Of a DNA stretch of 64,000 bases, positions 44,456-53,854 are shown piece after piece. Made by a program: the position numbers and the translations under genes. How positions within the stretch are numbered: position 1 is the stretch's first letter; each line of letters begins with the position of its first letter. Below the pieces are notes generated by a model that was given only the letters and a program-made list of their open reading frames with translations, did no database searches and was not told where the DNA came from. Source of the DNA: an uncultured Lachnospiraceae bacterium (GTDB taxonomy: Bacteria > Bacillota > Clostridia > Lachnospirales > Lachnospiraceae); contig CAJTMC010000001.1 in NCBI GenBank assembly GCA_910577115.1, positions 186,001 to 250,000 on the forward strand. Reading direction: 5' to 3'.

Positions 44456-45283
44456 TTATCCTCCATTCTTAATAATCTTGTCTCCTTTCCTTTTATAGAA
44501 TAAAGTCTTTAATTGATTGTATCCTGCTGACAGATATTTGTTATTTGCAACCGCAGTACGAAGCGGTGCAAGGCTCAGCAGCATAATCCACCTGTATTTC
44601 CCTGCCTTTTTTCTGCCCATATACTTTACGGTAATCTCCCTGTGCTGTCTGGCGGAACGCCTCTTATTTTCCTTCGTCTCCGAATATCCGCCTCCCTCAT
44701 ACGCCGCAACTGTCACAGGCGCATAACAGATATCCGCCTTTTTTTCGTAAAAGCACCACAGAAAATGCTCATAATCCGCGCGGACATTATACGCAGGATT
44801 ATAAGCCCGCTCTGCGAACATCTCCCGACTGTAAAAACAGGTCTGGTGGCAGGGCACATTCCGGTAACATGTAAAATCATTTATCGCCGGCGGTGCATAA
44901 ATCACTGTCGAAAGACCTTTGTGATAAAGATTTCCATAGATAATACCGGGCTTGTCGGTCTTATTTAAAATCACATGTGCTATTTTATCAAGTACCTCTT
45001 TGTCATAAAAGCTGTCACCTGCATTCATAAAAATAAGATAGTCTCCACATGCAAGCTCTATTGCCTGATTCATGGCATCGTAAATACCGCGGTCCTTCTT
45101 TTGGCAGATATTAAGCCGTTCATCATGCACTGTTTCGGTAATCTTCTCCACAGAACCGTCTGTTGAGCCGCCATCCTTTAAAACAATCTCATAATTTTCA
45201 TAGCTTTGCCCAAGCACGCTGTCTACGGTCGCACTAAGACGCTCCCCCGCATTCAGACACACAATGATAATGCTAAACTTCAT
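44456..45283 (-). CDS. GT2 glycosyltransferase
   Basis: 275-residue GT-A transferase of the WcaA-like GT2 group. FSIIIVCLNAGERLSATVDSV, LKDGGSTDGS and DRGIYDAMNQAI...YLIFMNAGDSF are the typical blocks, the last with the metal site. The start at 45283 (MKFSIII) is where the fold begins; ATG at 45295 is also possible. It follows the EpsG-like polymerase gene by about 20-30 bp. Confidence 0.91.
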   Translation of the reverse strand: MKFSIIIVCLNAGERLSATVDSVLGQSYENYEIVLKDGGSTDGSVEKITETVHDERLNICQKKDRGIYDAMNQAIELACGDYLIFMNAGDSFYDKEVLDKIAHVILNKTDKPGIIYGNLYHKGLSTVIYAPPAINDFTCYRNVPCHQTCFYSREMFAERAYNPAYNVRADYEHFLWCFYEKKADICYAPVTVAAYEGGGYSETKENKRRSARQHREITVKYMGRKKAGKYRWIMLLSLAPLRTAVANNKYLSAGYNQLKTLFYKRKGDKIIKNGG

Positions 45284-45312
45284 TCCGGTAACCATGCCTT
45301 TCTTATCAACTT

Positions 45313-46443
45313 TTATTTATAAAGATATCGTTCCTCAAACAACCATGTACGATACGGCAAAAGTCCCACACCTGCCTGATGTGCACTCAGCACAAAGAGC
45401 GCAAAATACAAAATCCCCACCACCATCACCGCAAGCTTCAGCTTCATTTTCACGCCTTCATCTGCTATATTCCGAATCATAAGCGGTATCATCAAAAGCT
45501 GCGATACACTAAGATAATATACAATCCTTGTCACCACCGGTAAAAAGGAGAAAAAAGTTGCTGCAAGAAACGCAAGGAAGTTCAACTGTCCATAAAACCT
45601 GATTTTTCGGTAATCCGCATGTTCCTGAAAACCGCTGCCCATATAGCGGATAAACCACAGATACAGGACAAGTACCGCAAATATACGCAGCACGCTTGTA
45701 AAGCTCATACCGCCCTCAAGATAAATCGTATTCCGATAAGAAGGATAAAGCATCAGCGCCAGCTTTAACAGGAGACTCCGCCCTGCAAAGCACACCGCAC
45801 TCACAGCAATCCCAAGCACATAAAACCACCGATTCCATGCAAACGTGGCAATCCAATACACAGGAAGCACCAAAAGCACCGATTTATGAAACAGCGCGGC
45901 GCATAAAATAAAAAAGCAAAACCGGATATAATCCTTCTCCAACACATACCGCATTGAGCAAAATGCCACGGAAAGCGCCAAATAATACCGCATGGTATTA
46001 AATGTCTGAAAGTAAAACCCCAGTGTCATAAACAGAAAAAAGCTCTGCGAAAAGTCCGCACTGTCCCTATAAAATCCCCGCAAAAAAAGAAACAGGGTAA
46101 CAGCCGCAAATAAGGCAAAAACGATCTCATAGTATTCGCCATGAAACAAGGTATAAATCACGCGCACTAAGAAATTAAAGCCGGCTTCCGTAACCACATA
46201 CCCGCCCACATATGCCTCGTGCGCCGTAAGCGTATACTGTGTATAGTCGTTTCCTATACCAAACCGAAGCGACGACACCAGAAAAAGCAAGAAGAAAATT
46301 CCTGCAATATACACGCGGTTTATGGCATCTCTTCTATCATAATATGCGTCTGTTTCTGCGACGGCAGGTTTCACATTTGCTGCCATAACGCATGTGATAA
46401 AAGCTAAAACTGTATAAAACAGAACGGAGACTGCTCTACCCAT
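45313..46443 (-). CDS. EpsG-type polysaccharide polymerase (Wzy)
   Basis: 376-residue polytopic protein of the EpsG family. The first outer region contains RFGIGNDYTQY, followed by EAGFNFLVRVIYTLF and FNTMRYYLALSVAFCSMRY, all characteristic. EpsG proteins are thought to polymerise repeat units outside the membrane. It lies in the middle of the first glycan operon, two bases before the GT2 gene upstream ends. This is the only recognisable Wzy of the first system. Confidence 0.92.
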   Translation of the reverse strand: MGRAVSVLFYTVLAFITCVMAANVKPAVAETDAYYDRRDAINRVYIAGIFFLLFLVSSLRFGIGNDYTQYTLTAHEAYVGGYVVTEAGFNFLVRVIYTLFHGEYYEIVFALFAAVTLFLFLRGFYRDSADFSQSFFLFMTLGFYFQTFNTMRYYLALSVAFCSMRYVLEKDYIRFCFFILCAALFHKSVLLVLPVYWIATFAWNRWFYVLGIAVSAVCFAGRSLLLKLALMLYPSYRNTIYLEGGMSFTSVLRIFAVLVLYLWFIRYMGSGFQEHADYRKIRFYGQLNFLAFLAATFFSFLPVVTRIVYYLSVSQLLMIPLMIRNIADEGVKMKLKLAVMVVGILYFALFVLSAHQAGVGLLPYRTWLFEERYLYK

Positions 46444-46445
46444 AC

Positions 46446-47228
46446 CTAAAGCCCCTCCACCGACCGAATTCCTTTTTTCATAAGCGCAAGTGCGTTTTTC
46501 CTTGGAATTTTTTCACACATCACTTTTCCATGCGCTGCAATAAAGCGCACCGCCATCGGATATGCCAAAACACCATATAAAAAATGATAAAGCACACCTC
46601 TGTCTATAAAAAATTTGTCCGTATAGCCCTTAAACCATGTCGATTCCCGCTCCCGCTCCGCGCCAAGCTCAATCGGCACTGCGTATACTTTTAACCCGTA
46701 TTTTAAACAATCTTTCAGAAAAAGACTGTCCTCACCGTTACTGTATTTTGCACCGCCTCCAAATAAAAGGGAAAACGTCACGTTCGCCGCGTGAAGTTTT
46801 TCACGTCTTATCGCAAATGAATAAGTCGGATACCGGCCAGCATTCCATATGTGTACGCGATGACACTTCGTCGTATAATACGTCGCCCGCGATTCGCCGA
46901 CCCGCATGTTAAACAGCAAGAAGTCCGCCTCGGGGTATTTCTCAAAGGCATCTAAAACCTTTTTCTCATACCCCTCGTCGTACACGATATCCTCATCTGC
47001 AAAAAGTACAATATCGCCCTCAGCCCGCAACAGAGCGTTATTGCGGCTCAATCCGACGCCGCGCTCCATAAGCTCAAAACACTGTATTTTCTTATTTTTA
47101 TGCCTGTATTCATGATAATCAAAATAGTCTGTCTGGTTAATGATAATCGCATCGCTCTCCAAATTCATGCGTTCTGCCAACGCGGTCACATCTTCACCGA
47201 CAGTCGATACCAGCACCTGCAGTTTCAC
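46446..47228 (-). CDS. GT2 glycosyltransferase, EpsJ-like group
   Basis: 260-residue GT2 protein. The start is GTG at 47228, which overlaps the Wzz-like stop (GTGA) and has AAAGGA nine bases upstream. GVGLSRNNALLRAEGDIVLFADED shows the GT-A donor region, with DED in the metal position. The N-terminal part (LQVLVSTVGEDVTALAE) differs from classic GT2 openings but matches a group of capsule transferases. Substrate unknown. Confidence 0.85.
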   Translation of the reverse strand: MKLQVLVSTVGEDVTALAERMNLESDAIIINQTDYFDYHEYRHKNKKIQCFELMERGVGLSRNNALLRAEGDIVLFADEDIVYDEGYEKKVLDAFEKYPEADFLLFNMRVGESRATYYTTKCHRVHIWNAGRYPTYSFAIRREKLHAANVTFSLLFGGGAKYSNGEDSLFLKDCLKYGLKVYAVPIELGAERERESTWFKGYTDKFFIDRGVLYHFLYGVLAYPMAVRFIAAHGKVMCEKIPRKNALALMKKGIRSVEGL

Positions 47229-48253
47229 GTTTTCACGTCCTTTCCGTAATACATGCCAATCCAAAGTTTGTCGCACTCTGTAAGAACCGCCCCCGCTATC
47301 GTTCCTCCATGCATCATCGCATAATTAATTTCATCTGTTATTTTTTCTCTGTATATCTTTCCAAAAGGCACAATCACCAAAAGTACCGCATTCTTTCCTG
47401 TATCGTACTGCTCGCAGGGCAGCATTGCATTACAATCCACATCTGCACCAAGCTTTTGAATCTGTTCCAAAAAAAGTGCGGCGTCTTGTCCGTCTGCGGC
47501 ATCTAAAAGATAAATTCTTTTATGATTCTCCAAAAGCTTCTTTAATTCGTCTGTCAGACGGCACTCCTGCCAACCGGATTTCCTGTTTCCACTTCCATAA
47601 AGCAAACCTAATACCGGAAGCTCCAAATATTTCATAAGATCCGTTTTTGTATAAAAACGATCCCCTACCATAAAAGCAAGCACTATCAAAAACACCGCAA
47701 TTCCTGCAAATACCACAGCTCCTGCCCAAGCCGCCCTCCAAACAAACCAAACAGGCTGCTCCCGTTCAATGCCATTATCCTCAACCTTATAAATCGCATC
47801 AAATTCGTCCATGCTTTTGCCAAACTGCGTAATTGCGTTTTCAAATGCGGCGCTTATGACAGATACCTGTGCTGCGTCCGTTCCCTTTATGGTAATCGTA
47901 AGATAACGCACGTCCGACAAAATATCCGCATTCATCATCTGCTTCACCACTGCCCTGTCGTACCCCTCTCCCAGTTCATTCATCATACGCCCAAGAATAG
48001 GATCGTTGGCAATCACATCATTCCATGTAAAATCATTATAATAGTCCTTCGCCTCAAGTCTTCCGTCCGCAAAATCAATATAGTATTCTGTCTTGGCCAC
48101 AAACATCGCGCGTCCTGACCGATAAAGAACAAACACACAGCGAAGACCGCTGCCCAAAATGGCACCAGCCAGCGCTATCAGCAAAATCTGCGGTAATTTT
48201 CGAATCAATGTCACAAGCAATGCCTTGCTGTCAATTCCCTGTCGTATAATCAT
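47225..48253 (-). CDS. Wzz/YveK-like chain-length protein with degenerate kinase-like tail
   Basis: 342-residue protein: N-terminal helix (about residues 17-36), outer domain, second helix (about 172-192), then a 150-residue cytoplasmic tail. The two-helix part is the Wzz/YveK co-polymerase layout. The tail has the look of a BY-kinase/ParA-type fold (ELKKLLENHKRIYLLDAADG, LLVIVPFGK, GAVLTECD) but no Walker A (G-x4-GK-S/T), so it should not bind ATP in the usual way. No separate tyrosine kinase or phosphatase gene is in the window. It overlaps the sugar transferase gene upstream (ATGA). Confidence 0.82.
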   Translation of the reverse strand: MIIRQGIDSKALLVTLIRKLPQILLIALAGAILGSGLRCVFVLYRSGRAMFVAKTEYYIDFADGRLEAKDYYNDFTWNDVIANDPILGRMMNELGEGYDRAVVKQMMNADILSDVRYLTITIKGTDAAQVSVISAAFENAITQFGKSMDEFDAIYKVEDNGIEREQPVWFVWRAAWAGAVVFAGIAVFLIVLAFMVGDRFYTKTDLMKYLELPVLGLLYGSGNRKSGWQECRLTDELKKLLENHKRIYLLDAADGQDAALFLEQIQKLGADVDCNAMLPCEQYDTGKNAVLLVIVPFGKIYREKITDEINYAMMHGGTIAGAVLTECDKLWIGMYYGKDVKT

Positions 48254-49653
48254 CCTTCCTCATCCTTAATCTGATTTGCAACGCCCTGCATTGCAGTCGT
48301 CTGGTTTTCTTCCACGCCCTCTGTACTGTCCGTCTGGAATAAAACCTTAATCGTCAAAAGCATCAGCTTCAAATCAAGCCAGACACTGTAATTTTCAATA
48401 TAGAACAAATCAAGTTTCAGCTTATCATACGGCGTTGTATTATACTTTCCGTATACCTGCGCATACCCTGCAAGTCCCGACTTCACCTTTGTCCGGAACG
48501 TAAACTCCGGCATGTCCTCCTGATACTGCCGGATAATCTCCGGACGTTCCGGTCTTGGGCCGATAAAGGACATATCCCCCTTTAAAATATTAAACAACTG
48601 GGGCAGCTCGTCAATGCGTACCTTTCTGATAAACCGCCCGACCGGCGTAATACGGTTGTCATTCTTGGCTGCAAGCCTTGCCACACCGTCCTTCTCCGCG
48701 TCGCTGCGCATACTGCGGAATTTTAAAATCTGAAACTGGCGCATATCGCGCGTACAGCGCACCTGCTTGTACAGCACCGGACCGCTGTCATAAACCTTAA
48801 TTGCAATCGCTGTAAGAATCATAAAAGGTGATGTAACCACCACAAGAATCAGCGCACACACAATATCAATCATGCGTTTTACCAGACGCTGCTCCACCGT
48901 CATCGCATAATCCCGCACAAGCAGTATCGGCGTATCGAAAAGATGAAGCTGATCTGCTCCCTGTACCATAATATCCGGAATTTTGGGCATAATATACACC
49001 CTCACGCCTCTGCTATAACAAAACTTCAAAAGCTTATTGCGAAGCGCTGTATTCATGTCCCAAAGCACGACGCCGTCATAACCGCTCAAAATTTCTTTTT
49101 CAATCGCCCTTTGCCCTTCATTCTCATAAATACATTTTAAAATATGATATTTGTCTTTTCTTGTCTCAAACTTTTTCAGAATCCCTTCAACAGGGCGCTC
49201 GCCGCTTATAAACAGCAATTGTTTCGGCGGAAAAAACTGTTTGTATAGCCTGTGGCTGATAAAGGTCCACACACCGGCCACCACAAACTGTCCCAACATC
49301 ATCAAAATCAACGGATATGCCGTCACAAGCTTGAGTGACAATAATGATATCTGAAAATAAGACACAATGTTGGTACAGATTAGGGAAATCACCTGAGAAA
49401 AAAATACGTCCATCGGCTTCAAATAGCCAATACGCAGCCCTCCATATGTAGCTGTGAAAAAAAGAAGCAGTAAAAAATAAACTACCGCCAAAAGCCAAAA
49501 ACCCTTTCGGTAAAAGCTTCTCCACATACCGCTCTGCATGATATCATTATAGACTTTCTGCCACACATAAATATACAGCGCCGTCTGAAATACAAGCCCG
49601 ATTAAAGCCATCTGCAAAATAATCGTCCGTTTTACCGCTTCTATACGTCCCAC
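48250..49653 (-). CDS. polyprenyl glycosylphosphotransferase, CpsE/WbaP-like
   Basis: 467-residue initiating enzyme that places sugar-1-phosphate on undecaprenyl phosphate. Four N-terminal helices and a Rossmann-like central region precede the catalytic domain: KRMIDIVCALILVVVTS, KFRSMRSDAEKDG, DELPQLFNILKGDMSFIGPRPERPE and GLAGYAQVYGKY. This is the long form, in contrast to the short PglC-like enzyme at 7.7 kb. Start is GTG with GGAGG six bases upstream. It starts the first glycan's repeat unit; glucose or galactose phosphate is usual for this form but not proven here. Confidence 0.94.
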   Translation of the reverse strand: MGRIEAVKRTIILQMALIGLVFQTALYIYVWQKVYNDIMQSGMWRSFYRKGFWLLAVVYFLLLLFFTATYGGLRIGYLKPMDVFFSQVISLICTNIVSYFQISLLSLKLVTAYPLILMMLGQFVVAGVWTFISHRLYKQFFPPKQLLFISGERPVEGILKKFETRKDKYHILKCIYENEGQRAIEKEILSGYDGVVLWDMNTALRNKLLKFCYSRGVRVYIMPKIPDIMVQGADQLHLFDTPILLVRDYAMTVEQRLVKRMIDIVCALILVVVTSPFMILTAIAIKVYDSGPVLYKQVRCTRDMRQFQILKFRSMRSDAEKDGVARLAAKNDNRITPVGRFIRKVRIDELPQLFNILKGDMSFIGPRPERPEIIRQYQEDMPEFTFRTKVKSGLAGYAQVYGKYNTTPYDKLKLDLFYIENYSVWLDLKLMLLTIKVLFQTDSTEGVEENQTTAMQGVANQIKDEEG

Positions 49654-49666
49654 CAGTATCCTCCAT

Positions 49667-50449
49667 CTATGCCCGTCTCAAAACCGCCCGAACTGCCCAA
49701 AATATCATACAATACAGGCTTTTTACAATCGAAAGCCGCTCATGCTTTCGATACAAATTCCAGATTCTTTGAATTGCCGTAAGCTTGTTTGCCGAAAGCG
49801 TTCCCGTACTCCTTCTGTATCGCACAAGGCACTCGTCAAGCCCATAGCCTCTGCCATATTTCTTTAAAAGATTCCACCATGTCGCCGTATCCTCACTCGC
49901 AATACATGGCATCATCATATCGTTGTCATCAATAACCTTCCTGTCAATCATCACCGTCGAAGTAAAAATCGTTGTGTTTTTCAGCGCCTCTTTATAAGTA
50001 ATTTCAGACGGCACATGTACGATTTTTCCAAGTCCGTCGCCGTTTTCGTCCGCAAATTCGTAGCCTGTAAACACAAATCCCTTATCTCCGGCAATAAATG
50101 CCAACTGATGCGCGAGTTTTTCACTCTCCCAGATGTCGTCTGCATCTAAAAAGCAAAGATATCTTCCCCGCGCACATGAAACGCCTTTGTTTCTACACTT
50201 TGCAGCGCCACTGTTTGTCTCCTGCCGAACGAGGCGGATCCGGTTGTCTCTCCCCTGCTGCTTCTCTTCCCGAATCCTGCTCTCAATAATACTACAGCTG
50301 TTATCTTTAGAACAGTCGTCCACCAAAATCAATTCCCAGTTTTCATAGGTCTGAGCCTTTACGTATTGTATGGTTTCCCCGATAAAGCGTCCTGCATTAT
50401 ATACAGGAACCACAATACTTACCAGCCTGTCATCTTCAAAATTCCTCAT
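49667..50449 (-). CDS. GT2 glycosyltransferase
   Basis: 260-residue GT-A transferase, family GT2, with VSIVVPVYNAGRFIGET, LVDDCSKDNS and the metal site FLDADDIW. The ATG overlaps the stop of the upstream GT2 by one base (TAATG). It is probably one of the transferases building the repeat unit. The C-terminus ends in a short hydrophobic stretch. The sugar cannot be told. Confidence 0.92.
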   Translation of the reverse strand: MRNFEDDRLVSIVVPVYNAGRFIGETIQYVKAQTYENWELILVDDCSKDNSCSIIESRIREEKQQGRDNRIRLVRQETNSGAAKCRNKGVSCARGRYLCFLDADDIWESEKLAHQLAFIAGDKGFVFTGYEFADENGDGLGKIVHVPSEITYKEALKNTTIFTSTVMIDRKVIDDNDMMMPCIASEDTATWWNLLKKYGRGYGLDECLVRYRRSTGTLSANKLTAIQRIWNLYRKHERLSIVKSLYCMIFWAVRAVLRRA

Positions 50450-51390
50450 TAAAACTCGTCCTTAACAAGATATTTTGGCCTGTCCTTGACCTCCATATAC
50501 ATCTTGCTCATATATTGCCCCATAATACCGATACAAAGCAGCTGCACACCGCCAATCAACGAGATAATGCACATCATAGACGGCCAGCCCGCTACCGGAT
50601 CTCCATAAAGCATCGCCTTGATAAAAATAAACACCATAAACACAAACGCCATTACGCAGAACAGGATTCCGAAAAATGACGCAATGGAAAGCGGCGCTGT
50701 GGAAAACGCCATAATGCCGTCAAGCGAATACAAAAACAATTTCCAAAAAGACCATTTTGTCTCTCCTGCCACTCTCTGCACATTTTCATATTCAAGCCAC
50801 TTTGTGTTGTATCCAACCCATCCAAAGATTCCCTTTGAAAAACGGTTGTATTCCTTCATCGATAAAATAGCATCTGTTACCTGACGTGTCATAAGCCGGT
50901 AATCTCTTGCGCCGTCCACAATTTCCGTCTTTGAAATCTTTCTCATCAGTCCGTAAAAGCGTCTCGCAAAAAAGGAACGAATCGGCGGTTCCCCTTTCCG
51001 ATTCACACGCCTTGTTGCAACCGAATCGTATCCTTCCTCAATATATCCATACATTTCGGGAAGAATCGCAGGCGGGTCCTGCAAATCAGCGTCCATCAAT
51101 ACTGTAAAATCACCTTTTGCCTTCTCCAACCCTGCAATAATTGCAGCCTCTTTCCCAAAGTTTCTGGAAAACGACACAAGATGAACCCGCCCGTCCTCCT
51201 CATGCAGCGATTTCACTGCCGCAACCGTACCGTCTTTCGAACCGTCATTCACAAATATAAATTCAAGATCCACGCCCTTTTCATGAAAGAAAGCCTCCTG
51301 CTTTACTGCCTCCTTGTAAAACAGGGGTACACTGTCTTCCTCATTATAACATGGAACAATAATACTCAAAATTTTAGAATACGCTTCCAA
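50449..51390 (-). CDS. GT2 polyprenyl-phosphate sugar transferase, GtrB-like
   Basis: 313-residue GT2 with two C-terminal membrane helices (about residues 230-255 and 267-290), the GtrB/DPM1-like layout for making lipid-phosphate sugars. SIIVPCYNEEDSV, FVNDGSKDGT, FSRNFGKEAAIIAGLEKAKGD and DADLQDPP are the family blocks. The start is TTG with GGAGG eight bases upstream. It may supply a GT-C-type protein such as that at 24.8-26.6 kb; no GtrA-like flippase gene is near. Confidence 0.92.
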   Translation of the reverse strand: MEAYSKILSIIVPCYNEEDSVPLFYKEAVKQEAFFHEKGVDLEFIFVNDGSKDGTVAAVKSLHEEDGRVHLVSFSRNFGKEAAIIAGLEKAKGDFTVLMDADLQDPPAILPEMYGYIEEGYDSVATRRVNRKGEPPIRSFFARRFYGLMRKISKTEIVDGARDYRLMTRQVTDAILSMKEYNRFSKGIFGWVGYNTKWLEYENVQRVAGETKWSFWKLFLYSLDGIMAFSTAPLSIASFFGILFCVMAFVFMVFIFIKAMLYGDPVAGWPSMMCIISLIGGVQLLCIGIMGQYMSKMYMEVKDRPKYLVKDEF

Positions 51391-51405
51391 TCAACTGTCC
51401 TCCCG

Positions 51406-51759
51406 TTAAAAGATATTGTCCGCCAATATCTTAATTATCTCAGAGTTTGTCGGTTTGACACTTCTGTCAACAAACAGTTCTCCAAATATCAGCACAAGCG
51501 TATCACGATTCCCTTTCGTCCACGCCGTTTCGATGGCATTTCTGATGGCTCGTTCCACCTGCTTGTTTGTAGTCCCAAAGCGCTTCGCTACCTCAGGGTA
51601 TAGGCGCTTTGTTACCGATTGAATCATTTCAGGTTCTTTAAAGGAAATCCACACTGCTTCCCGCAGATATCGGTATCCTATCTGTCTTGGTTGAAATCCT
51701 GCACAAAGCAACAAATATGTAGTCCTTTTAAGTGCTCTCAATCTCGGGCCTTCTTTCAT
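51406..51759 (-). CDS. stand-alone Spo0A C-terminal (DNA-binding) domain protein
   Basis: About 117 residues matching only the output domain of Spo0A. The family blocks are present: GYRYLREAV, LYPEVAKRFGTTNKQVERAIRNAIETAW and KPTNSEIIKILAD. The recognition helix region (TTNKQVERAIRNAI) is intact, so DNA binding to 0A-box-like sites is likely. There is no receiver domain, so it cannot be controlled by phosphorylation like Spo0A. The ATG at 51759 was preferred to an upstream GTG because of spacing to GGTGAGG. It sits between fcl and the GtrB-like gene, and may regulate the glycan genes. Confidence 0.88.
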   Translation of the reverse strand: MKEGPRLRALKRTTYLLLCAGFQPRQIGYRYLREAVWISFKEPEMIQSVTKRLYPEVAKRFGTTNKQVERAIRNAIETAWTKGNRDTLVLIFGELFVDRSVKPTNSEIIKILADNIF

Positions 51760-51794
51760 TCCCGTCAACCTCACCTTCCTGAAACATTCGGTTA

Positions 51795-52736
51795 CTACAA
51801 TCTAGCTGCCTGAACATTCTCCTTAAACCAACCATATGCGAGCTGTACGCCTTCTTCCAGCTCAATCTTATGTGTCCAACCTAAATTATGAAGTTTTGTA
51901 ACATCCGTCAACTTTCTCGGTGTCCCGTCGGGCATCGCGCTGTTCCAAACAATTTCGCCCTGATACCCCACTACACGTTTTACAGTTTCTGCAAGCTCCT
52001 TTATTGTCACTTCCTTTCCCGTACCAATATTGACATGCTGTTCGCCGTCATAATTCTCAAGAAGAAAGACACACGCATCAGCCATATCATCAACATATAA
52101 AAATTCCCGAAGCGGAGTTCCTGTCCCCCAGAGCTCCACGCTCGGATCACCATTTACCATTGCGTCATGAAACTTTCGAATCATCGCCGGCATTACATGC
52201 GATTCCTGCAAATCATAGTTGTCATACGGTCCATAGAGATTTGTCGGCATACAGCTGATAAAATTGTCACCGTACTGCCTTTTATAAAACTTGCACATCT
52301 CAAGTCCTGCAATCTTTGCAATTGCATACGCCTCGTTTGTCTCCTCAAGCGGTCCCGTCAGCAGCGCGTCCTCCGGTATTGGCTGCGGCGCCATCTTAGG
52401 ATAAATACAGGTACTTCCCAGGAACAAAAGTTTCTTTACCTGATAATCGTGGCAGCACTTAATCACGTTGCATTGTATCTGCATATTCTCATAAGCAAAT
52501 TCCGCCGGCGTCGTATTGTTCGCATTAATTCCACCCACCTTAGCCGCTGCAAGAATCACGACATCCGGCTGCTGTGCCTCAAAAAAGTCCGTAACCTCCT
52601 GCTGGTTTGTGAGATTTAATTCCTTATGCGTCCTGCCAATCACATTCGTATATCCATTTTCATTCAGGCTTCTTACAATTGCAGAGCCTACAAGTCCTCT
52701 GTGGCCTGCCACATAGATCTTATCCGATTTATTCAT
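51795..52736 (-). CDS. fcl: GDP-L-fucose synthase
   Basis: 313-residue SDR epimerase/reductase that turns GDP-4-keto-6-deoxy-mannose into GDP-L-fucose. The NADP loop is GHRGLVGSAIV and the catalytic Y-x3-K is YAIAKIAG; FLGSTCIYPKMAPQPIPE is the typical substrate-loop stretch. It follows gmd, which makes its substrate. The ATG has AAAGGAG nine bases upstream, part of a repeated leader element. GDP-mannose-forming genes (manB, manC) are not in the window. Confidence 0.95.
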   Translation of the reverse strand: MNKSDKIYVAGHRGLVGSAIVRSLNENGYTNVIGRTHKELNLTNQQEVTDFFEAQQPDVVILAAAKVGGINANNTTPAEFAYENMQIQCNVIKCCHDYQVKKLLFLGSTCIYPKMAPQPIPEDALLTGPLEETNEAYAIAKIAGLEMCKFYKRQYGDNFISCMPTNLYGPYDNYDLQESHVMPAMIRKFHDAMVNGDPSVELWGTGTPLREFLYVDDMADACVFLLENYDGEQHVNIGTGKEVTIKELAETVKRVVGYQGEIVWNSAMPDGTPRKLTDVTKLHNLGWTHKIELEEGVQLAYGWFKENVQAARL

Positions 52737-52741
52737 ATATC

Positions 52742-52784
52742 CATGCTCCTTTCAAAGTCTGAAAATTTTAATTTTCAGACTTTT
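52742..52784 (-). repeat. intergenic palindrome-leader element, copy A (short form)
   Basis: Perfect inverted repeat with 13-bp arms and a 2-base loop (52755-52782), followed on the minus strand by GAAAGGAGCATGG, the ribosome site of fcl. The gmd stop codon TAA (52770-52768) starts in the loop of the palindrome. It shares its core TGAAAATT-AATTTTCA and the GAAAGGAGCATG end with copies B and C, but lacks their middle hairpin. Confidence 0.8.
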
Positions 52785-53847
52785 GTCTTGAATTCCGGTA
52801 TGCTTCACATGACATTCCTGCAATTTCCTTCAAATCAGCATCCATCATCATCGCGACAAGTCCCTTAAAGTCAACTCTTCTCTTCCAGCCAAGTTCTTTC
52901 TCCGCCTTTGTGGGATTCCCCCACAAAAATTCTACTTCTGCCGGACGATAAAACTCCGGATTCACATCGACCAGAAGTTTTCCTGTCTCATTATCATAGC
53001 CCTTCTCATTCACACCCTCGCCTTCCCAGCGAATATGAATGCCAAGCTCCGAAAAAGCAGCCTCAACAAACTGACGGACTGTATGCGTTTCATTTGTGGC
53101 AAGCACATAGTCTCCCGGTGTTTTCTGCTGAAGCATCAGCCACATACCTTCCACGTAATCACCGGCAAATCCCCAATCTCTCTTTGCATTCATGTTTCCG
53201 AGTGAGAGTTTGTCCTGTTTTCCTGCAACAATATTTGCAATAGCAAGTGTTATTTTTCTTGTCACAAAATTCTCACCGCGTCTTGGCGACTCATGATTAA
53301 ACAAAATACCGTTGCAGGCAAATATATTGTATGATTCTCTATAATTTACGGTAATCCAGTAAGAATAAAGCTTTGCCACGCCATAAGGGCTCTTTGGATA
53401 AAACGGCGTTGCCTCACTCTGCGGTGCAGTCTCAGGAAGCCCGCCAAACAATTCCGATGTCGATGCCTGATAATAACGGCAGTTTCCGCCATTTACGCGG
53501 ATTGCCTCAAGCAGTTTCAAAGTGCTCACACCCGTAGCGTCTGCGGTATACTCCGGCACTTCAAACGATACACCGACATGCGACTGCGCCGCAAGATTGT
53601 AAACCTCCGTAGGCCTGATCTCTGCCACAACCCGCATCAAATTAGAAGAATCCGTTGTATCCGCAAAATGCAAGAAAAATTTTACCTTATAATAATCCGA
53701 ATTGATTAAGTGATCAATCCGCATCGTGTTCGAAATACTGTGACGGCGTATCAACCCATGAACCTCATACCCTTTTTCAAGCAGAAACTCCGCAAGATAA
53801 GAACCGTCCTGACCAGTTATTCCTGTTATTAATGCAATATTATTCAT
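52768..53847 (-). CDS. gmd: GDP-mannose 4,6-dehydratase
   Basis: 359-residue SDR that makes GDP-4-keto-6-deoxy-D-mannose from GDP-mannose. ITGITGQDGSYLAEFLL is the NADP loop, HGLIRRHSI and YNLAAQSHVGVSFE are diagnostic, and YGVAKLYSYW holds Y-x3-K. The start at 53847 (MNNIALITG) is the family start; longer openings run through a repeat element. The ribosome site AAAGGAG is about 14 bases away, as in glmM, where the same leader occurs. It forms a pair with fcl for GDP-L-fucose. Confidence 0.94.
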   Translation of the reverse strand: MNNIALITGITGQDGSYLAEFLLEKGYEVHGLIRRHSISNTMRIDHLINSDYYKVKFFLHFADTTDSSNLMRVVAEIRPTEVYNLAAQSHVGVSFEVPEYTADATGVSTLKLLEAIRVNGGNCRYYQASTSELFGGLPETAPQSEATPFYPKSPYGVAKLYSYWITVNYRESYNIFACNGILFNHESPRRGENFVTRKITLAIANIVAGKQDKLSLGNMNAKRDWGFAGDYVEGMWLMLQQKTPGDYVLATNETHTVRQFVEAAFSELGIHIRWEGEGVNEKGYDNETGKLLVDVNPEFYRPAEVEFLWGNPTKAEKELGWKRRVDFKGLVAMMMDADLKEIAGMSCEAYRNSRQKSEN

Positions 53848-53854
53848 TTTTATA

